DNA from: Scleromitrula shiraiana
Lineage: Eukaryota; Ascomycota; Leotiomycetes; Helotiales; Sclerotiniaceae
Length of the DNA stretch: 64,000 nt
Reading direction: 5' to 3'
NCBI GenBank assembly: GCA_028455995.1
Contig: JABELC010000003.1
Coordinates: 124,001 to 188,000 of the forward strand
Below are positions 34,057 to 48,379 of this stretch, in pieces; the stretch's first letter is position 1, and each line of letters starts with the position of its first letter. The notes beneath the pieces were generated by a model. That model saw nothing but the letters and a program-made list of their open reading frames with translations. It was not told where the DNA came from and did no database searches. The translations under genes and the position numbers were made by a program.

Positions 34057-37000
34057 AAAAACATTTAAAAGTTATTAATTATATTTAATTCATTCAAATC
34101 ATATTTAAAAAAGCTTATCTATCATTTCTATTTTAAATCTTTTATAAAGAATATTATTAAAAAGAAATCAAAACAAATTACTAAAAATCAAGCAAATATT
34201 ATAATAATAAAGATTTACAAAGTATTTAATAATACTAAATTAAACAAAAGTTTTAGACTAAACAAAAGCTTATCAATCTTTAATATAAATCAATAAGAAT
34301 ATAAGCTAATAACGATAAATATTCAAAAATCTATATTAAAATCAAAATATATCAACAATTCTATCAATTTAGATTTTTAATATTTATCTAATAAAATATT
34401 GAATATCATTAAAAAAAAAATAATAATTAGTAGTTTTATATAAAATATAGAAACTGGTTTAATTTTTTTATTCAAAGAATCACTTCAATATCACAAGGTC
34501 AATAAGACAATACAGAAGATTAATTACGTAATTTAAATAAAAAATCATAATAATATCTGATAGATTATTGTTTTTTTCAATTTTTTTTTCTTAATCGCCA
34601 TCAAGATTACCATCTTTATTTCTATCAATAAACTTAATCAATTTAATAATAAAATCAAGTTCATTATTATTTATTTTATAGATGAATTTAAAGCAATATT
34701 TTAAAAGGAAAAAAAATTATTTATATTAAATCAAGAATATTGAAGATATTGCTGATACAAATAAATTAAAAAAGATCATCAAAAAAAAAGTAATAATATT
34801 AAAAAACATTAATTTTATAATATTTGCAATTAAAGTAGAAATCAAGATTTAAAAAAAATAAAATAGAAAAGATATAAAAATACATATTATTATTTATCAA
34901 TCTTTTTATACTAGTTTAATAAAATTAATTAAAAATAAAAAAATAATTTAAAAAATAATCAAAACTTTTAAATATCAATATAAAAATAAAGATTATATTT
35001 TTAATTATAACAAATTAATTAAATATAATTAAATAAATATAAATGATTTTAAAAATATTCAAAAAATAATTATCGTAATTTATTGATCATTTATAAAATT
35101 TATCAAAATAAAATTAGCATTAAATATAACAATTCAATATATATAATTTATTATAATAATAAATAAAAAATTTTTTATTTAAACAAAACGATAATATTTT
35201 ATTATTTGAAATCTAAAAACAAATAAATTTAATATAATAAAAGATTTTATAATTAATTTTATTAATAAAACTTAATAAATTAAAAATTCAAAAAATAAAA
35301 TAATATTTTTTAATAATAAAAATTAAGAAATTTTATAAAAAAAAGAAATTATATTTAAATAAAATAACTTCAACTTTAATTATTTTAATAAATTCAATTT
35401 ATATATTTATTATGATAATCCTAATTTTAATCTAATTTAACCTTATAACCTTAATATATATTTAAACAATTTAAAAAACGTTAATACAAAAAAGAAATAA
35501 AAAAATAAAAACAACATCAAATAAAAAACTTAGATCAAAATCAAGAATAGGGCATTAAATAATAAATCTAATAATAAAGCTTTAAATTTAAATAATAAAA
35601 AAAAATTTGATAATTATAAGAATTTTGGAATAATAATAATAATATTATTTATAATAATTAAAAATCTTTTATAAAACTTATTTAATAAAAAATCAATTTT
35701 AAATATCATTATAAATATTTAATATAAATATATCTAAATTTATAATATTAATAATTTATACTATTATATATAAAATATATTAAAATTTATTATATTTTAA
35801 AAGTTTATATTATATAAATTAAAAAAATTTAAGATAATCTATTTTATAGAAATAAACAAAATCATATTAAAATACTTTATAAAAAATAAATTCAAAATAT
35901 TTTTTTTATATTAAAATATTTTATATTTTAATAAATTATTATTAAAATTATTTTTAAATATAATATAGTAAAAAAATAGTAAATATATATAATATAATCA
36001 TATATAAAATAACAAAGAAATTACTTATTTCTAAATAAACTTAAATATACATATCGTTACTCAATCATAAAATAAAGCAATAATTCACTCGGCATTTCTA
36101 ATATTATCTCTAAACATTAACATCTATAAGAAATATATTAATATAAATATTTAATATAAATAATTCAAATATCTTTTTAAAAAAAATATTAAAATAACCT
36201 AAAAAATAATAAAAAAATTATTTATTAAAGATTTAATTAAATATTTTAAAAATAAAAAAAAAGTTTGCAAAATATATAAACTAACAAAATCACATTAAAT
36301 ATTATAAAAAACTATTGATTTAAAACTAACTAAAATCTTTAAACTTTTATATATCAATATCATTAAAATCAACTTAATTAATATTAATAAATATCAATAT
36401 ACTATCATTATCATTAATAAAATATCTTAATTTAAATAGATCTATATTTATAAATATAAAAAAAACATTAAATTAACTTTATAAACTATTATAAAACAAT
36501 TCAAATTTTAATATAATCAAAAATCTATAAAATAAAAATTAAATAAAGATAAAAAATACAATATAAATAAACTAAATAAACTTATTAATAACATTAACTC
36601 AATAATTAAATTTATTATACTATATACTCTAAATCAAAACAAAATTTTAAAATAATCAATTTATACCTTATTTAAAAAAATATAAACAATTATAATCAAT
36701 AAAAAAATATCTTTAATACTTTAACTAAAAATATATCAAAATATAATTTATATTATAAATCAAATTACAATTATCTTAATCAAAAAGATGACTTTATATA
36801 AAGCATTTATAAATCAAATTAATCTAAACCATAATAATAAACTCTTAATCATATATTTATATATATTGAATTATAAAACATATATATACATTCCAAAAAA
36901 AAAGTATATTTTTAATTAAAAACTCATTTTATATACTAAAATCGATATTCTAATAAATTTTAAAAATAATTATATATATCATATATATATCCTAATATAA

Positions 37001-37900
37001 ATTTAAAAAAAAATTATATAAACTTTAAATATTCAATTCAATAAAAAAAATCTAATCATTAATTTAGATAATAATATTATCATTAATTTTCAAAATAAAG
37101 GAAATGATAATAATAATATTTTAAAGCTAATAAATAGTTTCTAATATATATAATTTAATAAGTTTATTATTAATATATTAAAAAAATTATTTAATATAAA
37201 TAAATATATAGGAATTAAGAATAAAAAACTATTTGATCAAATATTTAATAATAATAATAATAATGATATTATTAATAAAGTTCTATTTTTTATTTTATTC
37301 AAATTTAAAAAAAAATAAAGTTGACTAATAAATTTAAAGAATAAAGAAAAAGTATTATTAATTGATATTAATAAAGTTACTTAATTTTTATATAATATAT
37401 AAACAATATTTATTATATTTAATATAATATATTATGATAGCGGCGATAATTCCAAAACTTTAGAAAAGATATTAGTAAGTTTAAAAAGAGAATATTAAAT
37501 TAAAATTATTAAATTAGAATACAAATTATTATATAATAATAAAATATTTAAATTAATCAAAAAATTTGAAATATTTGATATTATTAATAAATATAAAATT
37601 CTATAAAATAAATTTATTTTTAAATAAAAATATAATAAAAAAAAAGAATTATTAAATATAAAGTTCGCTAGATTATTTGAGAATATAAACAAAAATATAA
37701 AAAAGATTATAATTAAATATATATAAAAGTATATAAAATAATTATATAAAAAACCTTTATAGCATTAATAATAAAAAACAATCTCGAAATTAAATAAATG
37801 AATATTATCATAATATTTTTAAATAATAAATTTAATAAATTTATTTTTATTAAATTATTATTATATTAAATTAAAAATAAAATCATATTTAATTTTGTTA
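34057..37900 (+). pseudogene. Gag/integrase part of outer copia element, unreadable
   Basis: Nearly pure A+T with stops in every frame. By position this should hold the capsid and integrase regions; no motif can be read with confidence. Confidence 0.4.
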
Positions 37901-38120
37901 ATAATAATACTTTATAGATATATAAGTTATTAAAGGCTTTATATAGTTTGAAGCAATCTTTATAATTATGGTAAAATATATTATATATTAAATTTATTAA
38001 TATAAGATTTAAGCTTCTTGATATTAATAATTATATGTATTATAACTTTATTATAAAAGTCATTATATATATTTATATTGACGATTTTTTTATAATCGAT
38101 AAATAATAATCGATTAATTA
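37901..38120 (+). pseudogene. Copia reverse transcriptase relic (outer element)
   Basis: At 37935-37970 the frame reads KALYSLKQSL, stop, LW, which is the copia block KALYGLKQSPRLWY with Arg and Pro codons altered by C-to-T changes. At about 38070-38096 YIYIDDFFII matches the catalytic YVDD box. This proves the family and the plus orientation. Confidence 0.85.
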
Positions 38121-38674
38121 GATTAAATAAAGTTTAATAAAAGTATTTAAAATGAAAGATTTTGGATTTATTATTTATTTTTCAAATATTAAAATTATTA
38201 AAAATAAAAAAAATAAAACTATTATTTTATATCAAAATGTTTATATATAAAAAATATTAAAAAAATTTGGTTTTAATAATTATAAATCAAAATCTATATT
38301 AATAATATTAAAAATCATAAATCTAATAATATTAAATATTAAAATAACAATATTAAAATTTATTATTAAATATTAATCAAAAATAAGATTATTTAAATTT
38401 TTTTATATTTAAATCAATATTTTATTCATAATTAAAATTTTATATAGATTTTTAATTAATCTAATAATTATTTATATATTAATTTATAATAGAGTTTATT
38501 AATATATATCTAAAATAATCAATTATATTATAATTTATAATAAAATAATTAATAAATATATTAAAAACTATAACAATTTAAATTATATTAATAATATTGT
38601 AATTAAAAAAAGCATTTTTAAATATATTTATTTTATATACGAAAACATTATTTCAATATAATCCAAAAAACAAA

Positions 38675-38900
38675 TTATTATTGCATTTTCTTTAATTAAA
38701 TCAAAATATTATAGTTTAATCAAAATATTAATAAAAGTTTTATAAATATAATAATTTTTAATTAAAATTGAATATAATAATAATAATAATATATATATTA
38801 TATTTTATAATAATAATCAAAATAATCTAATATTTATAAAAAACCCAAAAATCCATTAATATATAAAACATATAATTATAAAATATCATTTTATGTAAAA
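38675..38900 (+). pseudogene. Copia RNase H relic (outer element)
   Basis: IAFSLIKSKYYSLIK (about 38680-38725) corresponds to the copia VALSTTEAEY block. At about 38814-38897 NQNNLIFIKNPKIH, stop, YIKHIIIKYHFM corresponds to DNQGAxxLAKNPxxHxRTKHIDIxYHF. The frame ends at the nested LTR. Confidence 0.85.
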
Positions 38901-38975
38901 TTAAATTATATAAAAATATATCGATTTATAATTCATCTTAATTAAAGAAATAATAGCAAACAATTTAATTAAACT

Positions 38976-39135
38976 TGTTTGTATGACTCCGGGGGTATGG
39001 AACTATATAATTACGGTATTAATCAATATTATATTATTTGTTTAAGGAGTTTAAGAAGGATATTGTATGCTATTAAGGATATATATCTTTTTAATAGATA
39101 TATAATATAAGGTTATATATTTGATTATATAAATA
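38976..39135 (-). repeat. LTR of second copia element (left copy)
   Basis: 160 bp, partner 54017-54176. Its outer half retains GACTCCGGGGG where the partner reads GATTTTAAAG. Confidence 0.9.
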
Positions 39136-40254
39136 TTGGTAATTTTTTGAAAATTTAATGTTATATATATAAAGAATTGAAATTTATAAAAATTATGAAT
39201 TATTTATATAAAGTAAAAATAAAATAAACTTTTTTTAGTTTTTTGCTATTTTGAAATTTTTATAATTTATTTGTATATAATATGATATTTTAAAGTCAAA
39301 TTAAAATAAATATTATTTAGATTATATATTATTATTATTTTATATTATTATTATTTTTTATATTATATTTTTTATTATTTTATTTTATAATAATTATATA
39401 TAAATTAAATAAATAGAATTGATTATTATTTAGTTATTTTTTGAAAAATAAATAAAAAAAAATCAAAATTTTTTTTTATATTCAATTTATTTATTAATTT
39501 TTATTAATATTTTGTTTATATTGATAAATTTTTTTAATATTAAATAAAGTTTTGTTTTTATTATTATATTTATTAAATTATTATTATTTTTTATTTATTA
39601 TATTTCCATAATTTTTTTATATTTATATAATTAATATAATATTATAATATTAATTATAAATTGTTTTTTGATTATTATTTTAAATTTAATTAATAATTAA
39701 AATAAAAAATATAAATTAATATAAATAATTAATAATAAAATACGATTATTAAAGATTTTATTGATTATATTTTTAATAATAATTATTATATCAAAATTAA
39801 AAATTATTATATAAAATTTTAATGCTAATATAACTTAAATAATATATTTATATTTGATTAAAGACTAATATATAATATCCACATTTTTGCTTTTATTTAT
39901 TAATATAATAATATATTTAATTTAAAATAATAAATTGAGATTATTAATATATAAAACATTAATAAATATATATATATAAAAAGTATCAAAATTAAATAAT
40001 ATGAATTAAAGTTTTTTTATAGAATTTTCTTTTTACTATTATATATACTTATTGAATACTTTTACATTTTTGTTATCTAATTTAATATTTTGTATAACTC
40101 ATATTAAATTAAATAAAACTTTAGATTAATAATAAATTATAATATAAGCATTATAAATATATTATGCAATATATTGCTTTTTTGATATTGCATTTTTTTG
40201 GAGTTTGCTATATATTTTGTATATATTAATATTAATATTTTTAATTTGCTCTAT

Positions 40255-40330
40255 ATTTTTATATTGAAGTTTTTGGTTTGTAATTATTGAATCTTCTAGT
40301 GATATTAGATCGTCATTAAATTTGAATAAA
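40255..40330 (-). pseudogene. Reverse transcriptase relic of second element, distal part
   Basis: The minus frame reads KFNDDLISLEDSIITNQKLQ, matching the copia block LKFNGxxI.L.....LTQ..Q that follows the catalytic region. Its proximal part is at 48380-48700, 8 kb away across the third element. Confidence 0.7.
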
Positions 40331-40647
40331 TATATTTTAATTAATTACTTATATTTTTTATATAAAAACTTAGTTTTTTTTAAATAGTGTTTCTTTTTGT
40401 AAATAAATTATTTATTAATAATAATTAGAGTATTATTGATTTATATCGCTATAATTCTAAATCCTTATTTTTATATATATAATAAATAAAGATTATATAT
40501 CAATATCGTTATTTTAAGCTTTATAATATAGTGGTTTAAATATGTGTTAAATTAATGATTTTCTATCTTTAGAATTTTATATAATAATTATATTATATAA
40601 AGTATAGTTTTAAATAGATATTTTATTTCTGGAATTATATATATAAA

Positions 40648-40806
40648 TGTGGTTTTACTTTGGTTAAATTGTATGATTATAGTATTATGGTTTATGTTGT
40701 ATATTCTTATTATTGATCTATTTATGGTATAGATTGTCAAATTATATATATATATGATTATAGTCATATGTTTATTATATGTTATTTTATAATCTATATT
40801 TTAATA
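40648..40806 (-). repeat. LTR of third copia element (left copy)
   Basis: 159 bp, partner 48075-48233. The pair differs almost only by transitions. Confidence 0.9.
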
Positions 40807-42189
40807 TTAGCATTATTTGAAAAGAAAGAAAGTTAAATTAAATTTATTATATATTATAATATTATTTTTCTTTATTTTTTTATAAAATAAATCAAAAAGT
40901 TAAAATATATATAAATAATATAATTAATAAAAAAAGGTTAAAATAATAAAGAAAAGTGTATATAAAGTTGTAATTATTATTATTTTAATAAACGTTATTT
41001 TTGAAAAGATTATTTTTGAATTAGAATAATGATATTTTGATGATTTTAATAGGTATTGTTTTTGTATGTATTATTATTTTTTATATTTTTTTTATATTAG
41101 TTTTTTATGTTTTTATATTTTCTATATTAATTCTTTATATTATTGCATTTTTTTTATTTTTTTTATTATAATATATTAATGTATTATATAGGCTAATTTA
41201 TAATAAATACTGGTTTAAGCAATTATAATTTATTTTATTAAATAAATAAAATGATTTATTCGTATTTAATCTATTTCTTTATATTGATATTAATTTTATT
41301 AATATTGATAAAGTTTTTAAAAACGATGTAAAGTTTTGATTTTGTTATTATATTAATAAGATTTATGTTATTAATAATTTATTTAATTTTGATAATTTTT
41401 TTATATTTGTATGATTAATAAATAAAGACTAAATTGATTATTAAATGTTTTTTTTGAAGAATATTAAGTTTGATTAAATATTTATGAAATAATTTTAAAT
41501 TAATATAGATTATAAAAAATATAAAATCGATTATGATTTTTTTATTAATTAATTGATTTATAATTTTATCAATATTAGATTTGATTATAATAATAATATT
41601 AAATCTATATTTTATTTTATATAATTTTAAAATAAAGATATTTTATATAATTTATTTATATTTAATAAAGAACTAATAAATGATATTTGTATTATTATTT
41701 TTATCAATAAATATTATAATAAAATCAATTTGAAAAAAAAAATTAATATTATTTGCAAAATTTGTATTAATAAAATAAATTATTTATAATAATTTTATTT
41801 TGAAAAAAATAAATATAAGATTATAGTTAAAATTATTAATTTATTATTAAATATATTTATTAAAAATGTTTATATTATTTTTAATTAAATTAATGATTTA
41901 GACTATATATAATAAATTGAATAATGTTTTTGATTAATAAATATTTGCGATATATATATTATAGATTTATTAAGTAATATATTGTTTTTTTAAAAAAATA
42001 TTCTTTTTAATTTTTATATATAATTTAAAATTAGCAAGAAAATAGTTTATAAAATAGAGTTTGTTATATTGTTGTTTTTAAATAAATATAATTATATTAT
42101 TTTTATTAATATAAATTAAAACATCGTTAAATTTAAAAAGAAAATCAATTATTAATTGTTTTTATATTTTTAAAAAATAATCTTTTTTT

Positions 42190-42715
42190 TTAATTTGAGT
42201 TTTTTTTTTATCTACAAATTCTTTATTAATAAAAATAAAGATATTATTAATTTATAATTCAATTATATTTAATTTTTTATTTTTATCAATATAAAATAAA
42301 TAACTATTAAATAAAAAAAGAGTTATTTCAAAGATTTTTATATAATAACTATAATATATAAAATATTAATAATTTTTTAATTCTATAATATTATAAAATA
42401 AGTATATAATTTTAAAGATCATATTTAATTTGAAATTTGTTTTTAATAAAGATTTGATATAAAATATACAAATCAAAAATATTCTTAATTAAATATATAT
42501 TTATAATATATTATAAAAATATAATTAAATATATTAATATATATTTTATAAAGTTATAAAATAAAATATAATTTTATAATTTATTTATTAAATAATAAAA
42601 AATTTTATTAAAACTATTTTTTTATTTTTATTATTATAGCTTTAAATTATTAATCTAGATTTTTTGAATATTTTTAATATATCTTTGTTTTTGATAAAGT
42701 TGATAAATTTATTAT
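42190..42715 (-). pseudogene. Reverse transcriptase relic of third element
   Basis: On the minus strand FINFIKNKDILKIFKKSRLI (about 42715-42650) continues as I, stop, SYNNKNKKIVLIKF, matching the copia block F.NEIKN...KSRL.IQGYND.....LTQSPTIQR. Farther on, ELQINNIFIFINKEFVDKK (about 42260-42200) matches GLQTDDTLIL...EF..KE. Both catalytic aspartates are changed to asparagine and Gln codons to stops by the expected transitions. Confidence 0.8.
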
Positions 42716-45700
42716 GAAAAATTCGGGTGTTTTTTAATATATTACTTTTTTCAATAATTTTAAATATATATTTTTTTTAATAAATTATTTATTTCTTTTT
42801 TATAAAATAAACAAAATTAATTTATAATTAATAAAAGATTTATAATAATATATATATTAAAAATGTTTTTAATAATATAATTATTATTATTATTATTATC
42901 AAAATATATTTGATTATATTTTAAAATTTGTTTTTAATAAAACTTTTGATTATTAACTTTAAATACAAAATTAAAATAGAAATTAAATTAAAAATAAATT
43001 TTTTATTTAATATATAAGTATTTTTTTTCGATTAAAATATTTTTGAATTATTAAAATTTTCATTATTAATTAAATTTAGAATAAGATTTTTTATTAATAA
43101 AAAATCAATTATATTATTAAATAATTTATTAAATTTTTTAAATTTTTTTTTATATAATTTTATTAAAATGTTTTTAAATTTTTTATTAAAATTGTTTATT
43201 TTGATTATATATATTTGATTTTTCATTTTGATAAATTTATATAATTTATTTTAAATACCTTTTTTTTAATAAATAAGAATTAAAAATCTAAATTTAAGAT
43301 TATGTAAATAAAGTATAAATAATTTATTATATTAATATAGAGTATTTATTATTATTTATTTAGTATATTTCTTTTATACTTTATTTATTGCTTTATTGAT
43401 TATAATAATATATTATAAAATAGATAAAGTAAAAAAATTGAAAAATATTAAATAAAGAAATATATTAAATATTAATAAAATAAAGATAAAACTATTTAAA
43501 TTAATAATATTATTAATAATTTTAATAATCATTTATAATTTTATATCTTTATTAATTTTTTTAATATTTTTAAATTTTTTAATAATAATTATATATATTT
43601 ATTAAATTATTTTATAATAATATTCGATTATTTCAATAAAATAATAGATTTTAATAAGTATATATTTAGTTTTAATTATAATTATATAAATATTATTAAT
43701 AAAGTCTTTTTTTATAAAATGAATTTTTTAATTATGAATAATTAGCTTAAAAAAGTTATTATAAATATTGATCTATATAAAACAAAATGTATTCTATATT
43801 ATTATTATTAATAAATCTTTAATAAAGTATATAACATTGAATTGGATTGGTTTATTAATAATATAAAAAATAAAACTATTATTAATATATATTATATTAA
43901 TTATAATAATAAAATTAAATTTAATATTATTGTAGAATTTGAACTTAAATCTTTTAGGTTTATTAATATAAAACTAGCATTTTTTATAGTACTTTATGAG
44001 CTATTCTAGTTGCTTATAATTGAATTTATTTTTATAATTAATGTGATTAAATAGATTATGCAATTTCTTAATGAAAAAATATCCTATTCGTTTATAAATG
44101 TAGTATAATTCGATTTCAAATAAATAGCATTCTTTATCTATATTTAATGATTTTATAATAAATTATTGGAATTCTTAAAAAAAGATTAATTAATCAATAA
44201 ATACATGTTTATAATATTTAATAGTTTTTTATATTTTATTATTAATATATTAAAATTTATTTTTAATATTATTAAATAAAATTTAAACATAATTTATATT
44301 TATAAAATTTAGTAAAAATATAGTATTAATATTAACGATATAAATATCAATTATATTAATTAGACTAATAATTAAGGTGGTTCTAATAAAAAAGAGTATT
44401 ATCAAAACCAAACCTAAAATTTATAATTAAATTTAAAATCTTTATATTGATTTAAATAAGTTTTTATAATACTAAAAACTATTTATAATTAATAATTAAT
44501 CATTTTATAATACTAAAATTAATTATTATACTAATAAACTTATATTTATTATAATATTTAATCTATAAATAGATTTTAAATTTTTAACTAATTTCGTTAA
44601 TATAAATATATAAAATAATTAAATTGTTAAACTTGATAATAAAATTATTATAATTATTATTTATAATAATATAAAAACTATATAAAATAATAAATACTTT
44701 AATATTATTATTATTATTATTATTATTATCAAAATGTAATTTTAATTAAAATACTTCAATTTTTTTAATTATATAAATAAAATCATTATTATTATTATAT
44801 TTATTTTAAATATATTGATTATAATTTTTATTAAAACTTTATATATTATTAAAATCGAATCTCGATTTTATTCTTTAATTAAATTTTTTCTTTATAGTGG
44901 TTTGCTTTTTAAAGGTATGTTTAATTAATTAATATCTTTTTTTTTTGTAAATATAGTATATTTTTTATTTTTGATTATAATAATTATTATTAAATTAAAG
45001 AATTTGATTATTAAAATATATATTTTTATTTTGAGATTATAAATTATTATTATTCCAATTATTTTTTTAAAATTATTAATTATTAAAGTTTTATTTAATT
45101 ATATTATTGTTTTTTTTTAAAAAAAATGATTTATTTTTAGACTTGATTTTTATATTTTTTTATATTATAATAAATACATAGATTTTTATAGTTATAATAA
45201 TAAATATTTTAAATAAATTTAAATATCTTTAAAAATATATAAAATAATTTTAGTAAACTATAAAAAGTTTTATTATATAGATAAAATCGCTATATATTTT
45301 TGATAATAATCCAAACTTTATGATATATATTTTATTGAATAGAATTTTATATAATTATTTAATTGATTTTGATAAATTATTTATGATAATAGTACGAAAA
45401 ATAATTTTAAATTAATTATTGTATATATTATATTTCTATTTTTTGCCTTTAAATGTTTTTTAGAATTTTTTAATAATTATTTTCTAATTAATATTTGAAT
45501 TTTTATATTTAATAATATTATAATAATATTTTTAAATATCTTTATATAATACAAATAAAATGCTAAAATATCGATATTGTTTAGATAAATTAATTTATTT
45601 ATAATTATTTTTATAAATAATTAATTTATATTTGATATTATTTGTTTAATTGCTATATTTATTATTATTTGATATATAATGTTTTATAAGACTTTTAAAT

Positions 45701-46559
45701 TGTTTATTAACATCAAATAAAATAAGATCAATTTTAAAATCTTTAAAATTTGAATAATTAAAAAAATCATTTTCAAAATCGAAATCGGAGTTAAAATTAG
45801 GATTAGAATCAAAATCATTGTTATTGTTATCTTTTTCAATAAATATTAATTTAAGATCGGGTTTTTTAAAATTAGATAATTTTTTAAATATTGTTTATTT
45901 CTTTTATTTGTCTTTTTTATCTTTTTTATTTTTATTTTCAATTTTATCTTTTTTTTGAATAAAATCAATAATGAAGTTTTTTTTGTTTTTTTTTTTGAAT
46001 TATTAAGTTTTTTAATTATTATAATAAAAATATTTGATTATATATTGAATTATGTATTGCAAATTGTTGTTTTTGTTGTTTTTAAAATTTATTCAAATAA
46101 AGTCTTGAAAATAAATATAAAGATCAAATTAATATTAATATTAAAGTTAATAAAAATATTAATATCGAATTTTTATAGGAGTTGTTTAAAGAATTATAAA
46201 ATAAAAAAGTTTTTTTTTTAGATTATAATAAAATATTTTAGGGTTCAATTTACAAAATCGTTTTTAAATATTTATAAAATATCATTATCAAAAATATAAT
46301 AATAGATATATTTTGAAATTTTAAATTGAATATATAATAAAAAAAATTTTATTATTAAAATTATTTTTGGGGTTAAATTTATTTTTAAATAATTTATAAA
46401 ATTTATTGTATTTTTTAAAGTTTTAATCTAAAAGAAAATAATCTAAAAAAAAAGATTCTTTTTTATTATATTGATTTAAAAAGAAAAGTTAGATAAAGAT
46501 ATTTATATAAATAATCAAAAAAAAAATATTGTATTTTGATAAAAAAGATAAATTCTTTA

Positions 46560-46615
46560 TTATTATATAGAAAAAGTTTGGGAGGGAAAAAAAGGGGGGA
46601 AAAAGTGGGTTGTTA
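46560..46615. other. G-run island inside the AT-rich block
   Basis: The plus strand holds GGGAGGG, GGGGGG and GTGGG runs in an otherwise A+T background. On the minus strand the cytosines stand almost only in CpC or CpT, so there is little CpA for RIP to act on, which explains its survival. Confidence 0.6.
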
Positions 46616-46993
46616 TAAAATAAATAAAAATTTGTTTATTTTTGAAGAATATTTCTAAATTTTTATAAATCTTATTAATTTAAAAATAATAATATCTTCA
46701 AATAAAAATCAAAGTTTTTAATATAATTTCTATAGATTCAAAAATGTAATAAATATATAAAATAGAGTAAAAAAAAGAAATAAAAAAAAATAATAAAAAA
46801 AATAATAAAAAGAATTTTATCATCGCTAAAAGTTTTTGAGAATATAAGAATATTATAAAAGTCTTAAAAAAATAAACATTGAAAAATTGAAATTTTAAAA
46901 GATTGAATTAAAAAAGCCAGGCTAAAAACATGCATAATAAACGTAAAAATTTGTAATATTGTTTTAATGTTTATATATTTTATTTTAACATTA

Positions 46994-47950
46994 TACTCGG
47001 TCAAATTAAAATTGAAGCACGCGCAAAATAAGCGAATCGCCTCAAAATCAACGATTTTATATAAATCACCTCTTGCGCCGACGTAAATAAATCGATCAAT
47101 TATTTATAGAATTATTTAAAATTTGAAATTTGAATTATTTTTCCATTCAAATACTTACCATTAAAATTTGACGATTAAATAATCATTTTAAAATTTATAA
47201 TATTTAATAAAATATAAAGTAAAAATCATATAAAAATACGATATTTTTAACTTAATTTAAATCGAGTAAATCATTATATTAGAAAATAATAAAGATATAT
47301 ATGAATATATAAAAAACACACTTTTATTTAATATAAATATTATATATATTAAAAATATATAAAAAATATAATATAATAAAATTAAAAAGAGTATATATAA
47401 TGTTTACAAACACTAAACACCACCATAACTTCGATTTTTAAAAATCATTAAAATCACTTCAAATTTTTATATATGATAATTTATATCCTTATAATTACTA
47501 TATTAAAATATTATTTAATATAATTTTGATTTGAATGAATTATTAAGATTTTTAAAGATTTTAAAAAGTTAAAAATACCCTTATAATTTCGATTTTTAAA
47601 GAATACTATATTAAACTTTAATATATAATATTTATATTAAATAAAAGTTTTGTTTTTATATATTTATATATATCTTCATTATTTCTTAATATAATAATTT
47701 GCTTGATTTAAATCAACTTAAAATTATAGTATTTTTATATGATTTTTACTTTATATTTAAATAAATATTATAAATATTAAAATCATTATTTAATCTTTAA
47801 ATTTTAATAATAGATATTTGATATTTCAAATAATTCTATAAATAAATGATCGATTTATTTACATCGGTGTAAGAGGTGTTTTGTATAAAATCGTCGATTT
47901 TGAGGGTTTTTGGCAATTGGCGCGTGCTTCAATTTTAATTTAATCGAGTA
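46994..47950. mobile_element. Long-terminal-inverted-repeat DNA element (foldback/MITE) with TA duplication
   Basis: The left end TACTCGGTCAAATTAAAATT and the inverted right end (47950 backwards, TACTCGATTAAATTAAAATT) match, and both continue through GAAGCACGCGC and ACGATTTTATA to give arms of roughly 350-370 bp (46994 to about 47360, and about 47590 to 47950). TA dinucleotides at 46992-46993 and 47951-47952 are the likely target duplication, as for Tc1/mariner/pogo elements. There is no transposase frame, so it is non-autonomous. It sits near the right LTR of the third copia element and is the innermost layer. Confidence 0.8.
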
Positions 47951-48074
47951 TATTGTTTTTAATCAAAACGCTTTATTAATATTTCAAATTTAATTTTAAT
48001 CTTTTCAAAAATATTTCTATTATTATAATATCATCTTGATATTTGTAATATTTGATTTATATAGTATTAATTAA

Positions 48075-48233
48075 TATAATTTTATTTTGGTTAAATTATA
48101 CGATTATAATATTATGATTTATATTATATATTCTTGTTATTAATCTATTTATAGTATAAGTTATCAAATCGTATATATATACAATTATAGTCATATGCTT
48201 GTCACATGCTACTTTATGATCTATATCCCAATA
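48075..48233 (-). repeat. LTR of third copia element (right copy, 5' LTR)
   Basis: 159 bp, partner 40648-40806. The outer part retains cytosines (CTTGTCACATGC, TATCCCAATA) that are T in the partner. Confidence 0.9.
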
Positions 48234-48379
48234 ATAAAAATAAGATATATAAATTTCGAATTTGTTTGTGTATATGCTTAAATAATATTATGTAAATAAA
48301 CACTAAATATATCATTATCTTCTATTATTATTATAATAATTATAATTATTAATATTAATCGATAAATTAAACATTATAT

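Larger units (their letters stand above)
40648..48233 (-). mobile_element. Third copia LTR retrotransposon, nested in the second
   Basis: The LTRs are 159 bp each, 40648-40806 and 48075-48233, beginning TGTGGTTTTAC (TATAATTTTAT in the right copy). The 5-bp duplication ATAAA flanks them (40643-40647 and 48234-48238). The total is 7,586 bp, or 6,627 bp without the inverted-repeat element it carries. A minus-strand copia reverse transcriptase relic lies at 42190-42715. All frames are closed by RIP-type changes. Confidence 0.9.

Noticed and set aside
45955..46221. 88-residue hydrophobic frame
   Set aside because: AT-driven chance frame inside the third retroelement, no motif.
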